Assembly: GCF_963974575.1 (NCBI RefSeq)
Contig: NZ_CAXBBQ010000008.1
Span: forward strand, 69,821-133,820
Direction of reading: 5' to 3'
Length of the DNA stretch: 64,000 nt
Source: Sphingosinicella sp963974575
GTDB taxonomy: Bacteria; Pseudomonadota; Alphaproteobacteria; Sphingomonadales; Sphingomonadaceae
Of this stretch, positions 17,890 through 26,949 are shown piece by piece. Both the position numbers and the translations under genes were made by a program. The notes beneath the pieces were generated by a model. It did not search any database and was not told the origin of the DNA. It worked only from the letters and a program-made list of their open reading frames with translations. The first letter of the stretch is position 1, and each line of letters begins with the position of its first letter.

Positions 17890-19974
17890 ATGCGCAAGTG
17901 GTCGGGGCAGGTCCTTGCTATTCTTGCCTGTGCCCTTCTCAGCGGATGTCTTGGCGACAGCCCGTCCGTTGTCGACGGTGCGGATTGGCCCGGCTACGGC
18001 GGGCCTGTCGATGAAGCGCACTACAGTCCGCTGAAAGAAATCGATACGGGAAATGCCGCGAAACTGGGCCTTGCCTGGTATCACGACATCGACGTGGGGC
18101 CGAGCAGCCTGTCCGCGCCGGTGGCGGTCGATGGCGTGCTCTATTTCGCGGCGGGCTACAGCGTTGTTCACGCCATGGACGCCGCGACCGGCAAGGAATT
18201 GTGGCGATATGATCCCGAAGCGCCGAAAGCGGCGGGCCACAAGCTGCGCGCCGCATGGGGAAGCCGCGGCATCGCCTATGCGAATGGCCTCATCTTCACC
18301 GGCACCATCGATGGGCGGTTGATCGCCATCGATGCGAAGACCGGCAAGCCGCGCTGGAGCGCGATGACGATCGAACCCGACGACAGCCGCTACATCACGG
18401 GTGCGCCCTGGGTGTTCGGTGACAAGGTGGCGATTGGGCATGGCGGAGCGGATTTCGGGCCCGTGCGCGGTTATGTGACGGCTTATGACCAGAAGACCGG
18501 CAAGCAGGTGTGGCGCTTCCACACCGTTCCCGGCAACCCCGCAGACGGTTTCGAGAACAAGGCCATGGAAATGGCCGCGAAGACGTGGACGGGCGAATGG
18601 TGGAAATACGGCGGCGGCGGCACAGCGTGGAACGCCATGGCCTACGATCCCAAATACAACCGCATCTATATCGGCGTCGGCAACGGCGCGCCGTGGAACC
18701 AGAAGATCCGCAGCCCTGAAGGCGGCGACAATTTGTTCCTCTGTTCGATCATCGCGCTCGATGCCGATACCGGCGAATACGTCTGGCACTACCAGACGAA
18801 CCCGGGCGAAACGTGGGATTTCAACTCGGCGATGGATATCGAACTTGCCGAACTTGATATCGACGACAAGAAACGCGAGGTGCTGCTGCACGCGCCGAAG
18901 AACGGCTTCTTCTACGTGCTCGACCGCGAGACCGGGAAATTGATCTCTGCCGAGAAGATCGTGCCCGTAAACTGGGCGGACCGCATCGACGTTGAGACCG
19001 GGCGCCCTGTCGAACGCCCGGAGGCGCGCTATCCAGCGGGCAAGGCCACGATTGTCTATCCATCGCCCTACGGTGCGCACAATGTGGAGGCGATGTCGTT
19101 CAATCCGGGAACGGGCCTCGTCTACATTCCGGTTCTCGATCAGGGGCGGGCGTATACCGACCCGAGCGGGCCTCTGGCGGAATGGAAACATCTCGACGGC
19201 CAGCGTCTCAGCGTCGGTACGGGCACGCCGCCCGCCGATCTGAAGCCCCGGCCGGCATCGAGCGCGCTGCTGGCGTGGGATCCGGCGCGGCAGCGAGAGG
19301 TCTGGCGCCGGCCTTATCCGGGAATGCGCGGCGGCGGCGGTACGGCGACGACAGCGGGTAACCTGCTGCTGCAAGGCCGCGCGGCGGGCGAATTTACTGT
19401 CATGGCGGCGGATACGGGGAAGGTGCTTTGGTCGTTCGATGCACAGACGGCGGTGATGGCGCAGCCGATCACGTATCTCGCGGGCGGGAAGCAGTACATC
19501 ACGGTGATCGCGGGGTCGCGTTTCCAGGGCGCGGCAGGGCTTGAGCGCGAATGGAACTATTATACGCAGCAGTGGCGTGTGCTGACGTTTGCGCTGGGCG
19601 GCACCGCGAAGCTGCCACCTGCCGAGCGAGTCGATATCCCGATCGCCGAGGATCCGGCGTTCAAGGTGCTGCCGTCGCGCGCTTCGCTCGGCGAGACGGT
19701 GTATGCGCAGCGCTGCTCGATCTGCCATGGCCCGACGGCGCTTTCCGGCGGTGCGTCGCCTGATCTGCTACGCTCGGCCATGCCTTTGAATTTCGAGGCC
19801 ATGAAGACGGTATTGCGCGAGGGCATTCTGATCGAGCGCGGGATGCCGCGCTTCGAGGAGCTGTCCGACGAGGAGATCGTCGGCCTCCAGCACTTTATCC
19901 GTAAACGAGCGCGCGAGATGCAAGCCGCCGATCCGCGCGCATCGGTCAGCAGAGGTCACAATGAAGGTCAATGA
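17890..19974 (+). CDS. PQQ-dependent quinohemoprotein dehydrogenase, copy 2 (lipoprotein)
   Basis: A 694-residue close paralogue of the preceding gene, 16 bases downstream. The N-terminus is a lipoprotein signal with lipobox LLSGC (Cys near residue 19), so this copy is probably anchored to a membrane while copy 1 is soluble. The C-terminal heme motif is CSICH (609-613), again with MPRF. It shares the deviations of copy 1: Arg120-Ala121 in place of the vicinal cysteines, and Asp188 at the metal-ligand Glu position. Long near-identical stretches, such as the FHTVPGNPADGFENKAMEMA region, point to tandem duplication. The start lacks a strong ribosome-binding site, so translation may be coupled. 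Confidence 0.92.
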   Translation: MRKWSGQVLAILACALLSGCLGDSPSVVDGADWPGYGGPVDEAHYSPLKEIDTGNAAKLGLAWYHDIDVGPSSLSAPVAVDGVLYFAAGYSVVHAMDAATGKELWRYDPEAPKAAGHKLRAAWGSRGIAYANGLIFTGTIDGRLIAIDAKTGKPRWSAMTIEPDDSRYITGAPWVFGDKVAIGHGGADFGPVRGYVTAYDQKTGKQVWRFHTVPGNPADGFENKAMEMAAKTWTGEWWKYGGGGTAWNAMAYDPKYNRIYIGVGNGAPWNQKIRSPEGGDNLFLCSIIALDADTGEYVWHYQTNPGETWDFNSAMDIELAELDIDDKKREVLLHAPKNGFFYVLDRETGKLISAEKIVPVNWADRIDVETGRPVERPEARYPAGKATIVYPSPYGAHNVEAMSFNPGTGLVYIPVLDQGRAYTDPSGPLAEWKHLDGQRLSVGTGTPPADLKPRPASSALLAWDPARQREVWRRPYPGMRGGGGTATTAGNLLLQGRAAGEFTVMAADTGKVLWSFDAQTAVMAQPITYLAGGKQYITVIAGSRFQGAAGLEREWNYYTQQWRVLTFALGGTAKLPPAERVDIPIAEDPAFKVLPSRASLGETVYAQRCSICHGPTALSGGASPDLLRSAMPLNFEAMKTVLREGILIERGMPRFEELSDEEIVGLQHFIRKRAREMQAADPRASVSRGHNEGQ

Positions 19975-22039
19975 CGTCACTACCTACGAAGCGGATGGCC
20001 GGATCGCGGTCGTTACCGTTGATTCTCCGCCCGTAAACGCACTGTCGAACGCCGTGCGGCAGGGGATTGCCGATGCGGTTGAGAAGGCGATCACAGACGA
20101 TGCGGTAGGGGCAGTCGTCCTGATCTGCGAGGGGCGCACCTTCTTTGCAGGCGCGGACATCACGGAGTTCGGCAAGCCGCAGGTGGAGCCGTCGCTGCGG
20201 GGGCTCCAGAAGATCGTCGAGAACGCGACCAAGCCGATTGTTGCCGCGATCCACGGCACGGCGCTCGGCGGCGGGCTGGAGCTTGCGCTCGTCGCGCACT
20301 ACCGCATCGCCGTTCCGTCGGCGAAGTGCGGCCTTCCCGAAGTGAAGCTCGGTCTGTTGCCGGGTGCGGGCGGCACGCAGCGCCTGCCGCGCGTGGTGGG
20401 CGTGCGGAAGGCGCTCGAGATGGTGACGAGCGGCAACCCGATCTCCGCGAAGGAGGCGCACGCGATGGGTCTTCTCGATGCGCTGGCGGAGGAGGGCGGG
20501 CTGCGCGCAGCCGCCATCGACTTCGCGAACAGGGTTCTCGATGAAGGCCTGCCGCTGCTGAAAGTGCGCGACCGCGCCGAAAAGCTGGAGGAAGCGCGCG
20601 CCAACCCTGGCATCTTTGACGATTTCCGCAAGGCGAACGCCCGCCAGTTCCGCGGTTTCCTTGCGCCCGAGTACAATATCCGCTGCATCGAGACGGCGGT
20701 GAGCGACCTGCCGTTCGAGGATGCCTTGGTCCGCGAACGCGCGCTCTTCGACGAACTGATGAAGGACAGCCAATCCGCCGCGCAGCGGCACGTGTTCTTC
20801 GCGGAACGCCAGGCGGCGAAAGTGGACGACATTCCTGCCGATATGCCGACGCTGCCGATCGCCAGGGTCGGCGTCATCGGCGCGGGCACGATGGGCGGCG
20901 GCATCGCCATGAACTTCCTGAACGTTGGCATTCCTGTCACCATCGTGGAGACGGCGCAGGCGGGCCTCGATCGCGGCCTCGGCATCATTCGGGGCAACTA
21001 CGACGCGACCGTGAAAAAGGGGCGTCTGAAGGCCGAAGACGTCGAAAAGCGCATGGGGCTGCTCACCGGTTCGATCGACCTCGGTGATCTTTCCGACTGC
21101 GACCTCGCCATCGAGGCGGTGTTCGAGCAGATCGACGTAAAGCGGGACGTGTTCGCGCGGCTCGACGCCATCGCGAAGCCGGGTGCCATCCTCGCAACGA
21201 ATACCAGCTATCTCGATGTGGATCAGATCGCGGCGGCCACGAAGCGTCCGGAAAGTGTGCTCGGCCTGCACTTCTTCTCACCAGCCAACGTCATGAAATT
21301 GCTGGAGATCGTCCGCACGAAGGATACGAGGCCTGAGGTGGTGGCGACGGCGGTCAAGCTCTCGAAGACAATCGGCAAGATCGGCGTGACGGTGGGCAAC
21401 GGCTTCGGCTTCGTCGGCAACCGCATTCTCGCGGCGCGCAATACGCAATCGGACAAGCTGATCCTCGAAGGTGCGACGCCGCAGGACGTCGATCGCGTTC
21501 TCTACGATTTCGGTTTCCCGATGGGGCACTTTCAGATGCGCGACCTCGTGGGGCTCGACGTGGGCTGGGACCGGGCCAGGACAAGCTCCTCGACGGTACG
21601 CGAAATCCTGAACGAGATGGGGCGGCACGGTCAGAAGACGAAGGCCGGCTATTACGACTATGACGAGAACCGCAAACAGACGCCGTCGCCGGTGGCGGCA
21701 AAGGTGATCGAGGATTTCGCGGCGCGTCAGGGCATTCAGCGCCGCACGATCGGCGACGACGAGATTCACGACCGCATCCTCTACGCGATGGTGAACGAAG
21801 GCGCGCGTATCCTTGATGAAGGCATTGCCGCGCGGTCTTCAGATGTCGATGTCGTCTGGATCACCGGCTACGGCTGGCCGCGCTACCGCGGCGGGCCGAT
21901 GTTCTGGGCCGACCTCGAAGGTCCTGCCACGGTTCTGGAAAAGCTGAATGCGCTGCGCGCCGCGCATGGCGATGATTTTGCGCCGTCACCGCTCATCGAG
22001 AGGCTTGCGGCGGAGGGCAAGACGTTCAAGGACGTGTGA
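19961..22039 (+). CDS. Enoyl-CoA hydratase / 3-hydroxyacyl-CoA dehydrogenase (FadB-like)
   Basis: A 692-residue bifunctional beta-oxidation enzyme. Residues 1 to about 190 form the crotonase domain, with the oxyanion and Glu segment GTALGGGLELALV and PEVKLGLLPGAGGTQRLPR. From about 300 the NAD-binding hydroxyacyl-CoA dehydrogenase domain begins with VGVIGAGTMGGGIAMNFL and contains the NTSYLDVDQIA and LGLHFFSPANVMKLLEIV motifs. Two C-terminal helical domains follow, with VGNGFGFVGNRI at the junction. The length fits the peroxisomal-type monomeric enzyme. Its ATG overlaps the upstream stop by 14 bases and has AGAGGT upstream. Confidence 0.93.
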   Translation: MKVNDVTTYEADGRIAVVTVDSPPVNALSNAVRQGIADAVEKAITDDAVGAVVLICEGRTFFAGADITEFGKPQVEPSLRGLQKIVENATKPIVAAIHGTALGGGLELALVAHYRIAVPSAKCGLPEVKLGLLPGAGGTQRLPRVVGVRKALEMVTSGNPISAKEAHAMGLLDALAEEGGLRAAAIDFANRVLDEGLPLLKVRDRAEKLEEARANPGIFDDFRKANARQFRGFLAPEYNIRCIETAVSDLPFEDALVRERALFDELMKDSQSAAQRHVFFAERQAAKVDDIPADMPTLPIARVGVIGAGTMGGGIAMNFLNVGIPVTIVETAQAGLDRGLGIIRGNYDATVKKGRLKAEDVEKRMGLLTGSIDLGDLSDCDLAIEAVFEQIDVKRDVFARLDAIAKPGAILATNTSYLDVDQIAAATKRPESVLGLHFFSPANVMKLLEIVRTKDTRPEVVATAVKLSKTIGKIGVTVGNGFGFVGNRILAARNTQSDKLILEGATPQDVDRVLYDFGFPMGHFQMRDLVGLDVGWDRARTSSSTVREILNEMGRHGQKTKAGYYDYDENRKQTPSPVAAKVIEDFAARQGIQRRTIGDDEIHDRILYAMVNEGARILDEGIAARSSDVDVVWITGYGWPRYRGGPMFWADLEGPATVLEKLNALRAAHGDDFAPSPLIERLAAEGKTFKDV

Positions 22040-22049
22040 TACGTCTCTT

Positions 22050-22093
22050 TTGCACTGGATCGGCTTACCGGAAAAATATATACCTTGGTGCAA
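22050..22093 (+). promoter_or_regulatory. Candidate promoter and GGTGCAA half-sites before the thiolase-like gene
   Basis: TTGCAC (22050-22055) and AAAATA (22073-22078) are 17 bases apart and fit a promoter. TTGCAC also forms a distant inverted pair with GGTGCAA (22087-22093). GGTGCA half-sites recur upstream of several genes of this cluster. Confidence 0.4.
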
Positions 22094-22112
22094 ATTTGGG
22101 TAAGGGTTCGAT

Positions 22113-23261
22113 ATGGCAGGCGCCAAAGCGGCAATCGCGGGCATAGGTGAAACGGCGTTCGTGCGGGCGACGCCGCGCACGACGCTGGACATGACCGTAG
22201 AAGCCGCGCGCAAGGCGGTCGCCGATGCCGGCCTCGGCATCGCTGACATCGACGGCTTCGTGTCGTGCGGAAGCGTCGATCACGTTGATGAACTGGCTTT
22301 CGCGCTCGGCGTCGCCGATCGGGGTTTCAGCGCCGCCACGTCCGTCGTCGCGGGCACCGCGACGGTGGGCAGCGGACTCCAGCTCGCACAGCTTGCCGTA
22401 CAGTCCGGCCTCGCGAAGCATGTGCTTGTCTATTACGCCATCAAATGCTCGAAACCCGGCGGCCCGCGCACCACGCACCTTGCCGAGCCGCTGAAGGTCG
22501 ACCTCGAAATGCCGGTGGGCTACTTCGGCCAGCCCGCCTATTTCGCCGTCCTTGCCAACCGCTACGCGCATGAATTCGGGCTTTCCGAGGAAGAGCTGGC
22601 CTCGGTGGCGCTAACCTATCGCAAATGGGCCGTACTGAACCCGGACGCGCAGAAGCGCGAACCGATGGACATGGAAGGCTACCGCAAGAGCCCGATGGTA
22701 GCGCGACCGATGCGCGTTGCCGATTGCTGCCTGATGACCGACGGCGCCGGCGCCTATCTGGTGACAACGCTGGAACGTGCACGTGACCTCGCGAAGCCAC
22801 CCGCAGTGGTCGCAGGCATCGGCATCGCGTCGAACCCCGAACCGATGTCAACCGTGCTGACGCAGCGGCATGATCTCCTCGACCTGCCGGGGCGCCGCTC
22901 GGCCGAAGCGGCGTATGCTGCGGCGGGCATCACGGCAGCGGACGTGAATGTCGCGCAGGTTTATGACTGCTTCAGCATCTCCGCGATCCTGCAAACCGAA
23001 ATGCTCGGTTTCTGCGAAAAGGGCGAGGGCGCACGCTTCTATCATGCTGGCCACGCCGCGCCGGGCGGGAAGATGCCGGTCAACACCAGCGGCGGGCATA
23101 TGTCGGGCGGCTATGTGCCGGGCATCAACCTCCTCATCGAAGGCGTGCGGCAGCTTCGCCGCGTGCGCGGCGAAGCGCAGGTCGCGGACGCATCCGTCTG
23201 CGCAGTCGCCGGGCTCGGCGGCAACACGCACGCCACGACCATCCTTACGCGGGACCAATGA
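22113..23261 (+). CDS. Thiolase-like protein of the Ltp/SCP-x type, lacking thiolase cysteines
   Basis: A 382-residue thiolase fold. The usual nucleophile segment reads VVAGTATVGSG with no Cys, and the C-terminal GGCGG is replaced by GLGGNTH, so Claisen-type thiolysis is unlikely. It keeps QVYDCFSI (Tyr284) and NTSGGHMSGG, the pattern seen in Ltp2-like proteins. Those pair with a DUF35 protein and carry out retro-aldol cleavage of hydroxylated side-chain acyl-CoAs. Its stop overlaps the start of a DUF35 gene by 4 bases, which supports a heteromeric complex. A non-catalytic or condensing role remains possible. Confidence 0.85.
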   Translation: MAGAKAAIAGIGETAFVRATPRTTLDMTVEAARKAVADAGLGIADIDGFVSCGSVDHVDELAFALGVADRGFSAATSVVAGTATVGSGLQLAQLAVQSGLAKHVLVYYAIKCSKPGGPRTTHLAEPLKVDLEMPVGYFGQPAYFAVLANRYAHEFGLSEEELASVALTYRKWAVLNPDAQKREPMDMEGYRKSPMVARPMRVADCCLMTDGAGAYLVTTLERARDLAKPPAVVAGIGIASNPEPMSTVLTQRHDLLDLPGRRSAEAAYAAAGITAADVNVAQVYDCFSISAILQTEMLGFCEKGEGARFYHAGHAAPGGKMPVNTSGGHMSGGYVPGINLLIEGVRQLRRVRGEAQVADASVCAVAGLGGNTHATTILTRDQ

Positions 23262-23671
23262 TCATGGGTGTTCCGAACTTTCCGCCGCGTCTCGACACCG
23301 ACCTTTGCAAACCCTTCTACGAGGGGCTTGCGGCGGGCGAGCTCAGGATTACCGCCTGTCCGGAATGTGGAACGTTCTACTGGTATCCGCCTGAGGTGCT
23401 GCCCTGCCATCCGGAAAGTCACGCTGTCTGGAAGCCGCTTTCGGGCGAGGGGACGATCTATTCGTTCACTACGGTCGAACGCAGCCTGCTGCCCGGCGCC
23501 GATCCGGCGAGCGTGCCGCACACCATCCTGCTCGTCGAGCCGGCGGAAGCCCCGCAGACGCGGATCATTTCGCTCCTGGTCGGCGATGCCGAGCCTGTCT
23601 GCGGGATGCGTGTGAAGCTGTCTCCCATAGCGGCGGGTGAACATGTGCTGCCGGGTTTCGTGCCGGCCTGA
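23258..23671 (+). CDS. DUF35 protein (Zn-ribbon plus OB fold), partner of the thiolase-like protein
   Basis: A 137-residue protein with a rubredoxin-like Zn ribbon (Cys34, Cys37, Cys50, with His51 or His55 where a fourth Cys is usual) followed by an OB fold beginning GEGTIYSFTTVER. Members such as ChsH2 bind acyl-CoA and form the active unit with Ltp2-like thiolase folds. The overlapping start (ATGA) with the thiolase-like gene supports that pairing. The substrate is unknown. Confidence 0.88.
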   Translation: MIMGVPNFPPRLDTDLCKPFYEGLAAGELRITACPECGTFYWYPPEVLPCHPESHAVWKPLSGEGTIYSFTTVERSLLPGADPASVPHTILLVEPAEAPQTRIISLLVGDAEPVCGMRVKLSPIAAGEHVLPGFVPA

Positions 23672-23693
23672 AGCGATATCGGGAGAGAAAAGA

Positions 23694-26054
23694 ATGTCCG
23701 GACCACTTGATGGATTGAGGATCGTCGACGCCTCCAGCGTGATGGCGGGTTCGATCGCCGGCGTCCTGCTGGCCGACCATGGTGCAGAGGTGATCCGCAT
23801 CGAGCCAAAAGGCGGTCTCGCCTTCTCGCATCTGCCGCTGCGCAAGGGCTGGGAACGCGGCAAGACGAGCGTGGAACTCGATATCGCGGATGAAAAGGAT
23901 ACGCTGCTCGGCCTGCTGGCCACGGCGGACGTCTTTATCCACTCGCTCGCGGACGGCGAGGCGAAGGCGCTCGGGCTCGATGCCGAAACATTGAATGCGC
24001 AGTTCCCCGCGCTCATCGTCTGCGCGCTTACAGCTTACGGCGCGGACACGCCATTCGCTGACCGCCCCTACGGCGAGTCGCTCGCCGCCGCGCGGCTGGG
24101 CGCGATGGTGGAGAAGGGCAATCCGCATCGGCCTGACACGCCGTTCTATCTGGGGCATCCGGGTCTGCACTACGGGCAGGCGTTCCTCGCGGCGATCGAC
24201 ATTCTCTCGGCCCTGCGCGCGCGCCACGAAACCGGCCAGGGACAGGGCGTCGAGGCGTCGCTGCTCGACAGCTTCCTCGCCCAGTCCCCGATGAACTGGT
24301 GGTATCACCCGGAGGGGAAGTCCTATATCGCGCGCGGCGGCAAGGCCTCCACGAAGGGCACGCCGTTTGGCTACACGCGCCTCATCACCGGCCTCTTCCA
24401 GTGCGGCGACGGCGAATTCCTGCAGGTGCACAGCGGCGGCCCCGGCGCGTTCAAGGTGCTGACCGACCTGCTCGGCTTCGGCGACCGCGTGAAGGCCGTG
24501 AACGGCCCCGAAATGGCAATTCCGCTCGAGGAAGAGGAATACAGGGCGGTACGCGTCGATATCTATGATGCGTTCAAGAAGAAGCCGCGCGCCGAATGGC
24601 TGGAACTGTTCTACGCGAACGACATCGCGACACTCCCGGTGCTGCGCCCGGCCGAAGCGTTGCTCGATCCGCAGGTGGAACATATGGGCCAGCGCATCGA
24701 GATCGCCGATCCCGATCTTGGCACCGTGCATCAGGCCGGCCCGGCGATCCGTTATCGCAGCGCGGGTGCCGCGAGCATCGTGGCCGCGCCGAAGGTCGGC
24801 GCCGACAACGGCAAGCTTCCGGCGCTCCTCGCTGCGCCAAGGCGTGCGTTTACACCCACTGGCAAGCGGCTTTCACACGCGCTTGAAGGTATCCGGATTG
24901 TGGACTTCAGCTCGTTCTTCGCTTGTGGTTACGCAGGCAAGCTGATGGCCGACATGGGCGCGGACGTCATCAAGGTGGAAACCCCCACGGGAGACCAGAT
25001 GCGCCCGCTTCCTGATCCGTTCGAGGCGTGCCAGCGCGGCAAGCGCGGCATCGCGCTCAACATCAAATCGGCCGAAGGACTGGAGGTCGTCCGCAAGCTC
25101 GTCGCCACCGCCGACGTTGTTATGCACAACTGGCGACCGGGCAAGGCCGAGAAGGCGGGCATCGGCTACGACGATCTCGTCAAGATCAAGTCGGACCTCA
25201 TCTACGCCTACCTTCCGGGCTATGGCTCCTCCGGCCCGAAATCGAAGCTGAAGAGCTTCGCGCCTCTCATTTCGGGCTTCTGCGGCCTGCTTTACGAAGG
25301 TGGCGGCGAAGGCAACGATCCGGTGCCGAGCGTGTTCGGCAACGAGGACTACAACAACGGCTTCCTCGGCGCGGTCGGCGTTCTGATGGCACTAGAGCAC
25401 CGCTACCGGACCGGGCAGGGCGATTACCTCGAATGTCCGCAGGTCCATTCCAGCCTGTTCACGACCTCCGAACATTTCCTCGACAGCAACCGCGATATCG
25501 TCTGGGGGCTGCGTCTCGACCAGCAGCAGATGGGTTTCAGCGCGCTTGATCGGCTGTTCCGGACGAAGGACGGTTGGCTGGCGATCGCTTGCGAGGACAA
25601 TCAGCGCTTCGCGGCGCTGGCCGGGGCCATTGGCAAGCCGAGCCTTGTTGAGGATGCGCGCTTCGCAAGCCCGCATGCCCGCACCGGGAACCGCCGGGCG
25701 CTGGAAGCAGAGTTGGAGCCGGTCTTCGCCGCGCTGACGAGCGCCGAGGCCTTCGCAAAGCTGGATGCCGCGGGCGCGCCCTGCGAGATCGCGGTCGAGG
25801 ATCCCTGGATTCCGGGTTTCTTCCATGAAGGCTGGGCGGAAAAAGGCGGACGCCTGTTCGATCAGGCGGATTCGATCCACGGGCCGATCCGTGAGATCGG
25901 CCTTGTAACGCACCTCAAGGGCACGCCGGGGCTGAAGCGCTCGACCGCACCCCGGCTCGGTGAGCACAGCCGTTCGTTGCTGGCGGAACTCGGCTATACT
26001 TCGGATGTGATCGAAAAGCTGGTTGGTGACAGAACCGTGATCGCCGCCGCCTGA
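23694..26054 (+). CDS. Double-domain CaiB/BaiF-type CoA-transferase
   Basis: A 786-residue protein made of two class III CoA-transferase domains, roughly residues 1-385 and 395-786. Each begins with a family N-terminus (LDGLRIVDASS; LEGIRIVDFSS). Class III enzymes form an acyl anhydride on a conserved Asp. The first domain has Asp192 in SLLDSF, while the aligned position of the second domain is His585 in QVHSSL, so only the first looks catalytic. In most relatives two single chains interlock, so the fusion may mimic that dimer with one active half. The ATG follows GGGAGAG. Confidence 0.9.
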   Translation: MSGPLDGLRIVDASSVMAGSIAGVLLADHGAEVIRIEPKGGLAFSHLPLRKGWERGKTSVELDIADEKDTLLGLLATADVFIHSLADGEAKALGLDAETLNAQFPALIVCALTAYGADTPFADRPYGESLAAARLGAMVEKGNPHRPDTPFYLGHPGLHYGQAFLAAIDILSALRARHETGQGQGVEASLLDSFLAQSPMNWWYHPEGKSYIARGGKASTKGTPFGYTRLITGLFQCGDGEFLQVHSGGPGAFKVLTDLLGFGDRVKAVNGPEMAIPLEEEEYRAVRVDIYDAFKKKPRAEWLELFYANDIATLPVLRPAEALLDPQVEHMGQRIEIADPDLGTVHQAGPAIRYRSAGAASIVAAPKVGADNGKLPALLAAPRRAFTPTGKRLSHALEGIRIVDFSSFFACGYAGKLMADMGADVIKVETPTGDQMRPLPDPFEACQRGKRGIALNIKSAEGLEVVRKLVATADVVMHNWRPGKAEKAGIGYDDLVKIKSDLIYAYLPGYGSSGPKSKLKSFAPLISGFCGLLYEGGGEGNDPVPSVFGNEDYNNGFLGAVGVLMALEHRYRTGQGDYLECPQVHSSLFTTSEHFLDSNRDIVWGLRLDQQQMGFSALDRLFRTKDGWLAIACEDNQRFAALAGAIGKPSLVEDARFASPHARTGNRRALEAELEPVFAALTSAEAFAKLDAAGAPCEIAVEDPWIPGFFHEGWAEKGGRLFDQADSIHGPIREIGLVTHLKGTPGLKRSTAPRLGEHSRSLLAELGYTSDVIEKLVGDRTVIAAA

Positions 26055-26145
26055 GCCGCCGCGCGGTTGACGCCAGCGGCAAGAGCGGTCATGAATTTTC
26101 GTCTGACACGCAGTTTATGCGCTTCATGGGGATCTTTAAGGGACC

Positions 26146-26868
26146 GTGCGTTTGCTGAACGAAGTCACCGAGAGGCCGCAGACCTATTCGAGCCCGGCCA
26201 TTCGCGCGCGGCGGAGCCGTATCCTTGAAGAAACCCGCAAGATGATCTCGGAGCAGGGCGTTTCGGCGCTCAGCATGAACGAGATCGGTAAACGCGCCGG
26301 TGTGGCGAAGCGCACGCTCTACAATGCCTTCCAGACGCGCGAGCGGATGATCGCTGCCGCTATTCAGGAGTATTTCGACGAGTATCTCGCTCGTATCCCG
26401 TACAACAGCGACCCCGGCACCCTCATGCACAATCTGGAGCGGATCGTCGCGGTGGTGCAGCGCAACCGCAAGATCCGCAACTACATCCGCGCCATCATGG
26501 GACTCTATTTCAGCCCGGACACCGACCCGGACATCTGGACCGCGATGCATTCCATGGGAACGCGGCCAAACCTCGGCTGGATCCGCAACCTGCAGATCCG
26601 CAAGCATCTGCAGCCGTGGGTGGATGTAGAGAAGCTGGCCGACGATATCGTCCGCTACGAATATGCCACGATCAACGACTGGGCGCGCGGGCGCATCGGC
26701 GACGACGAGATCGTGCCGCGCCTGGCACGCAGCTATCTGACCTTCATGAGCGGCGCAACGCGGGGCGCCGCGCGCAAGGAGATCGAGGAACTCCTTACGC
26801 GCATTGACGAGGAGGGACTGTCCTCGATCCCGGTCTTCGCTGCGCCGCGCAAGGTGTCGGCAGCCTAA
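26146..26868 (+). CDS. TetR/AcrR-family regulator of the catabolic cluster
   Basis: A 240-residue regulator. The N-terminal HTH is clear (about residues 20-66: SALSMNEIGKRAGVAKRTLYNAF), cited here as SMNEIGKRAGV and AKRTLYNAF. A ligand-binding domain of unknown effector follows. The GTG start has AAGGGA upstream. It stands alone among enzyme genes of the same strand and is the best candidate to bind the GGTGCA/TGCA elements found upstream of the neighbouring transcription units, though no operator has been shown. Confidence 0.9.
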   Translation: MRLLNEVTERPQTYSSPAIRARRSRILEETRKMISEQGVSALSMNEIGKRAGVAKRTLYNAFQTRERMIAAAIQEYFDEYLARIPYNSDPGTLMHNLERIVAVVQRNRKIRNYIRAIMGLYFSPDTDPDIWTAMHSMGTRPNLGWIRNLQIRKHLQPWVDVEKLADDIVRYEYATINDWARGRIGDDEIVPRLARSYLTFMSGATRGAARKEIEELLTRIDEEGLSSIPVFAAPRKVSAA

Positions 26869-26881
26869 TTATATCCCGCGA

Positions 26882-26924
26882 TGCAAAATTTCTTGCACTT
26901 TCCATGATACCCGCGTTTGGTGCA
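26882..26924 (+). promoter_or_regulatory. TGCAA-N6-TTGCA dyad with a further GGTGCA half-site
   Basis: The 81 bases between tetR and the crotonase gene hold a perfect inverted repeat TGCAA-N6-TTGCA (26882-26897) and a GGTGCA at 26919-26924, which pairs with the TTGCAC at 26893-26898. This is a likely operator next to the tetR gene. Confidence 0.4.
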
Positions 26925-26949
26925 GGAAAGGCTTGGGGAAGGATCGATC

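Noticed and set aside
15684..19728. Two minus-strand open frames of over 700 codons opposite the PQQ genes
   Set aside because: They are antisense shadows of the two paralogous genes, which explains why the frames resemble each other; no ribosome-binding sites or domains.
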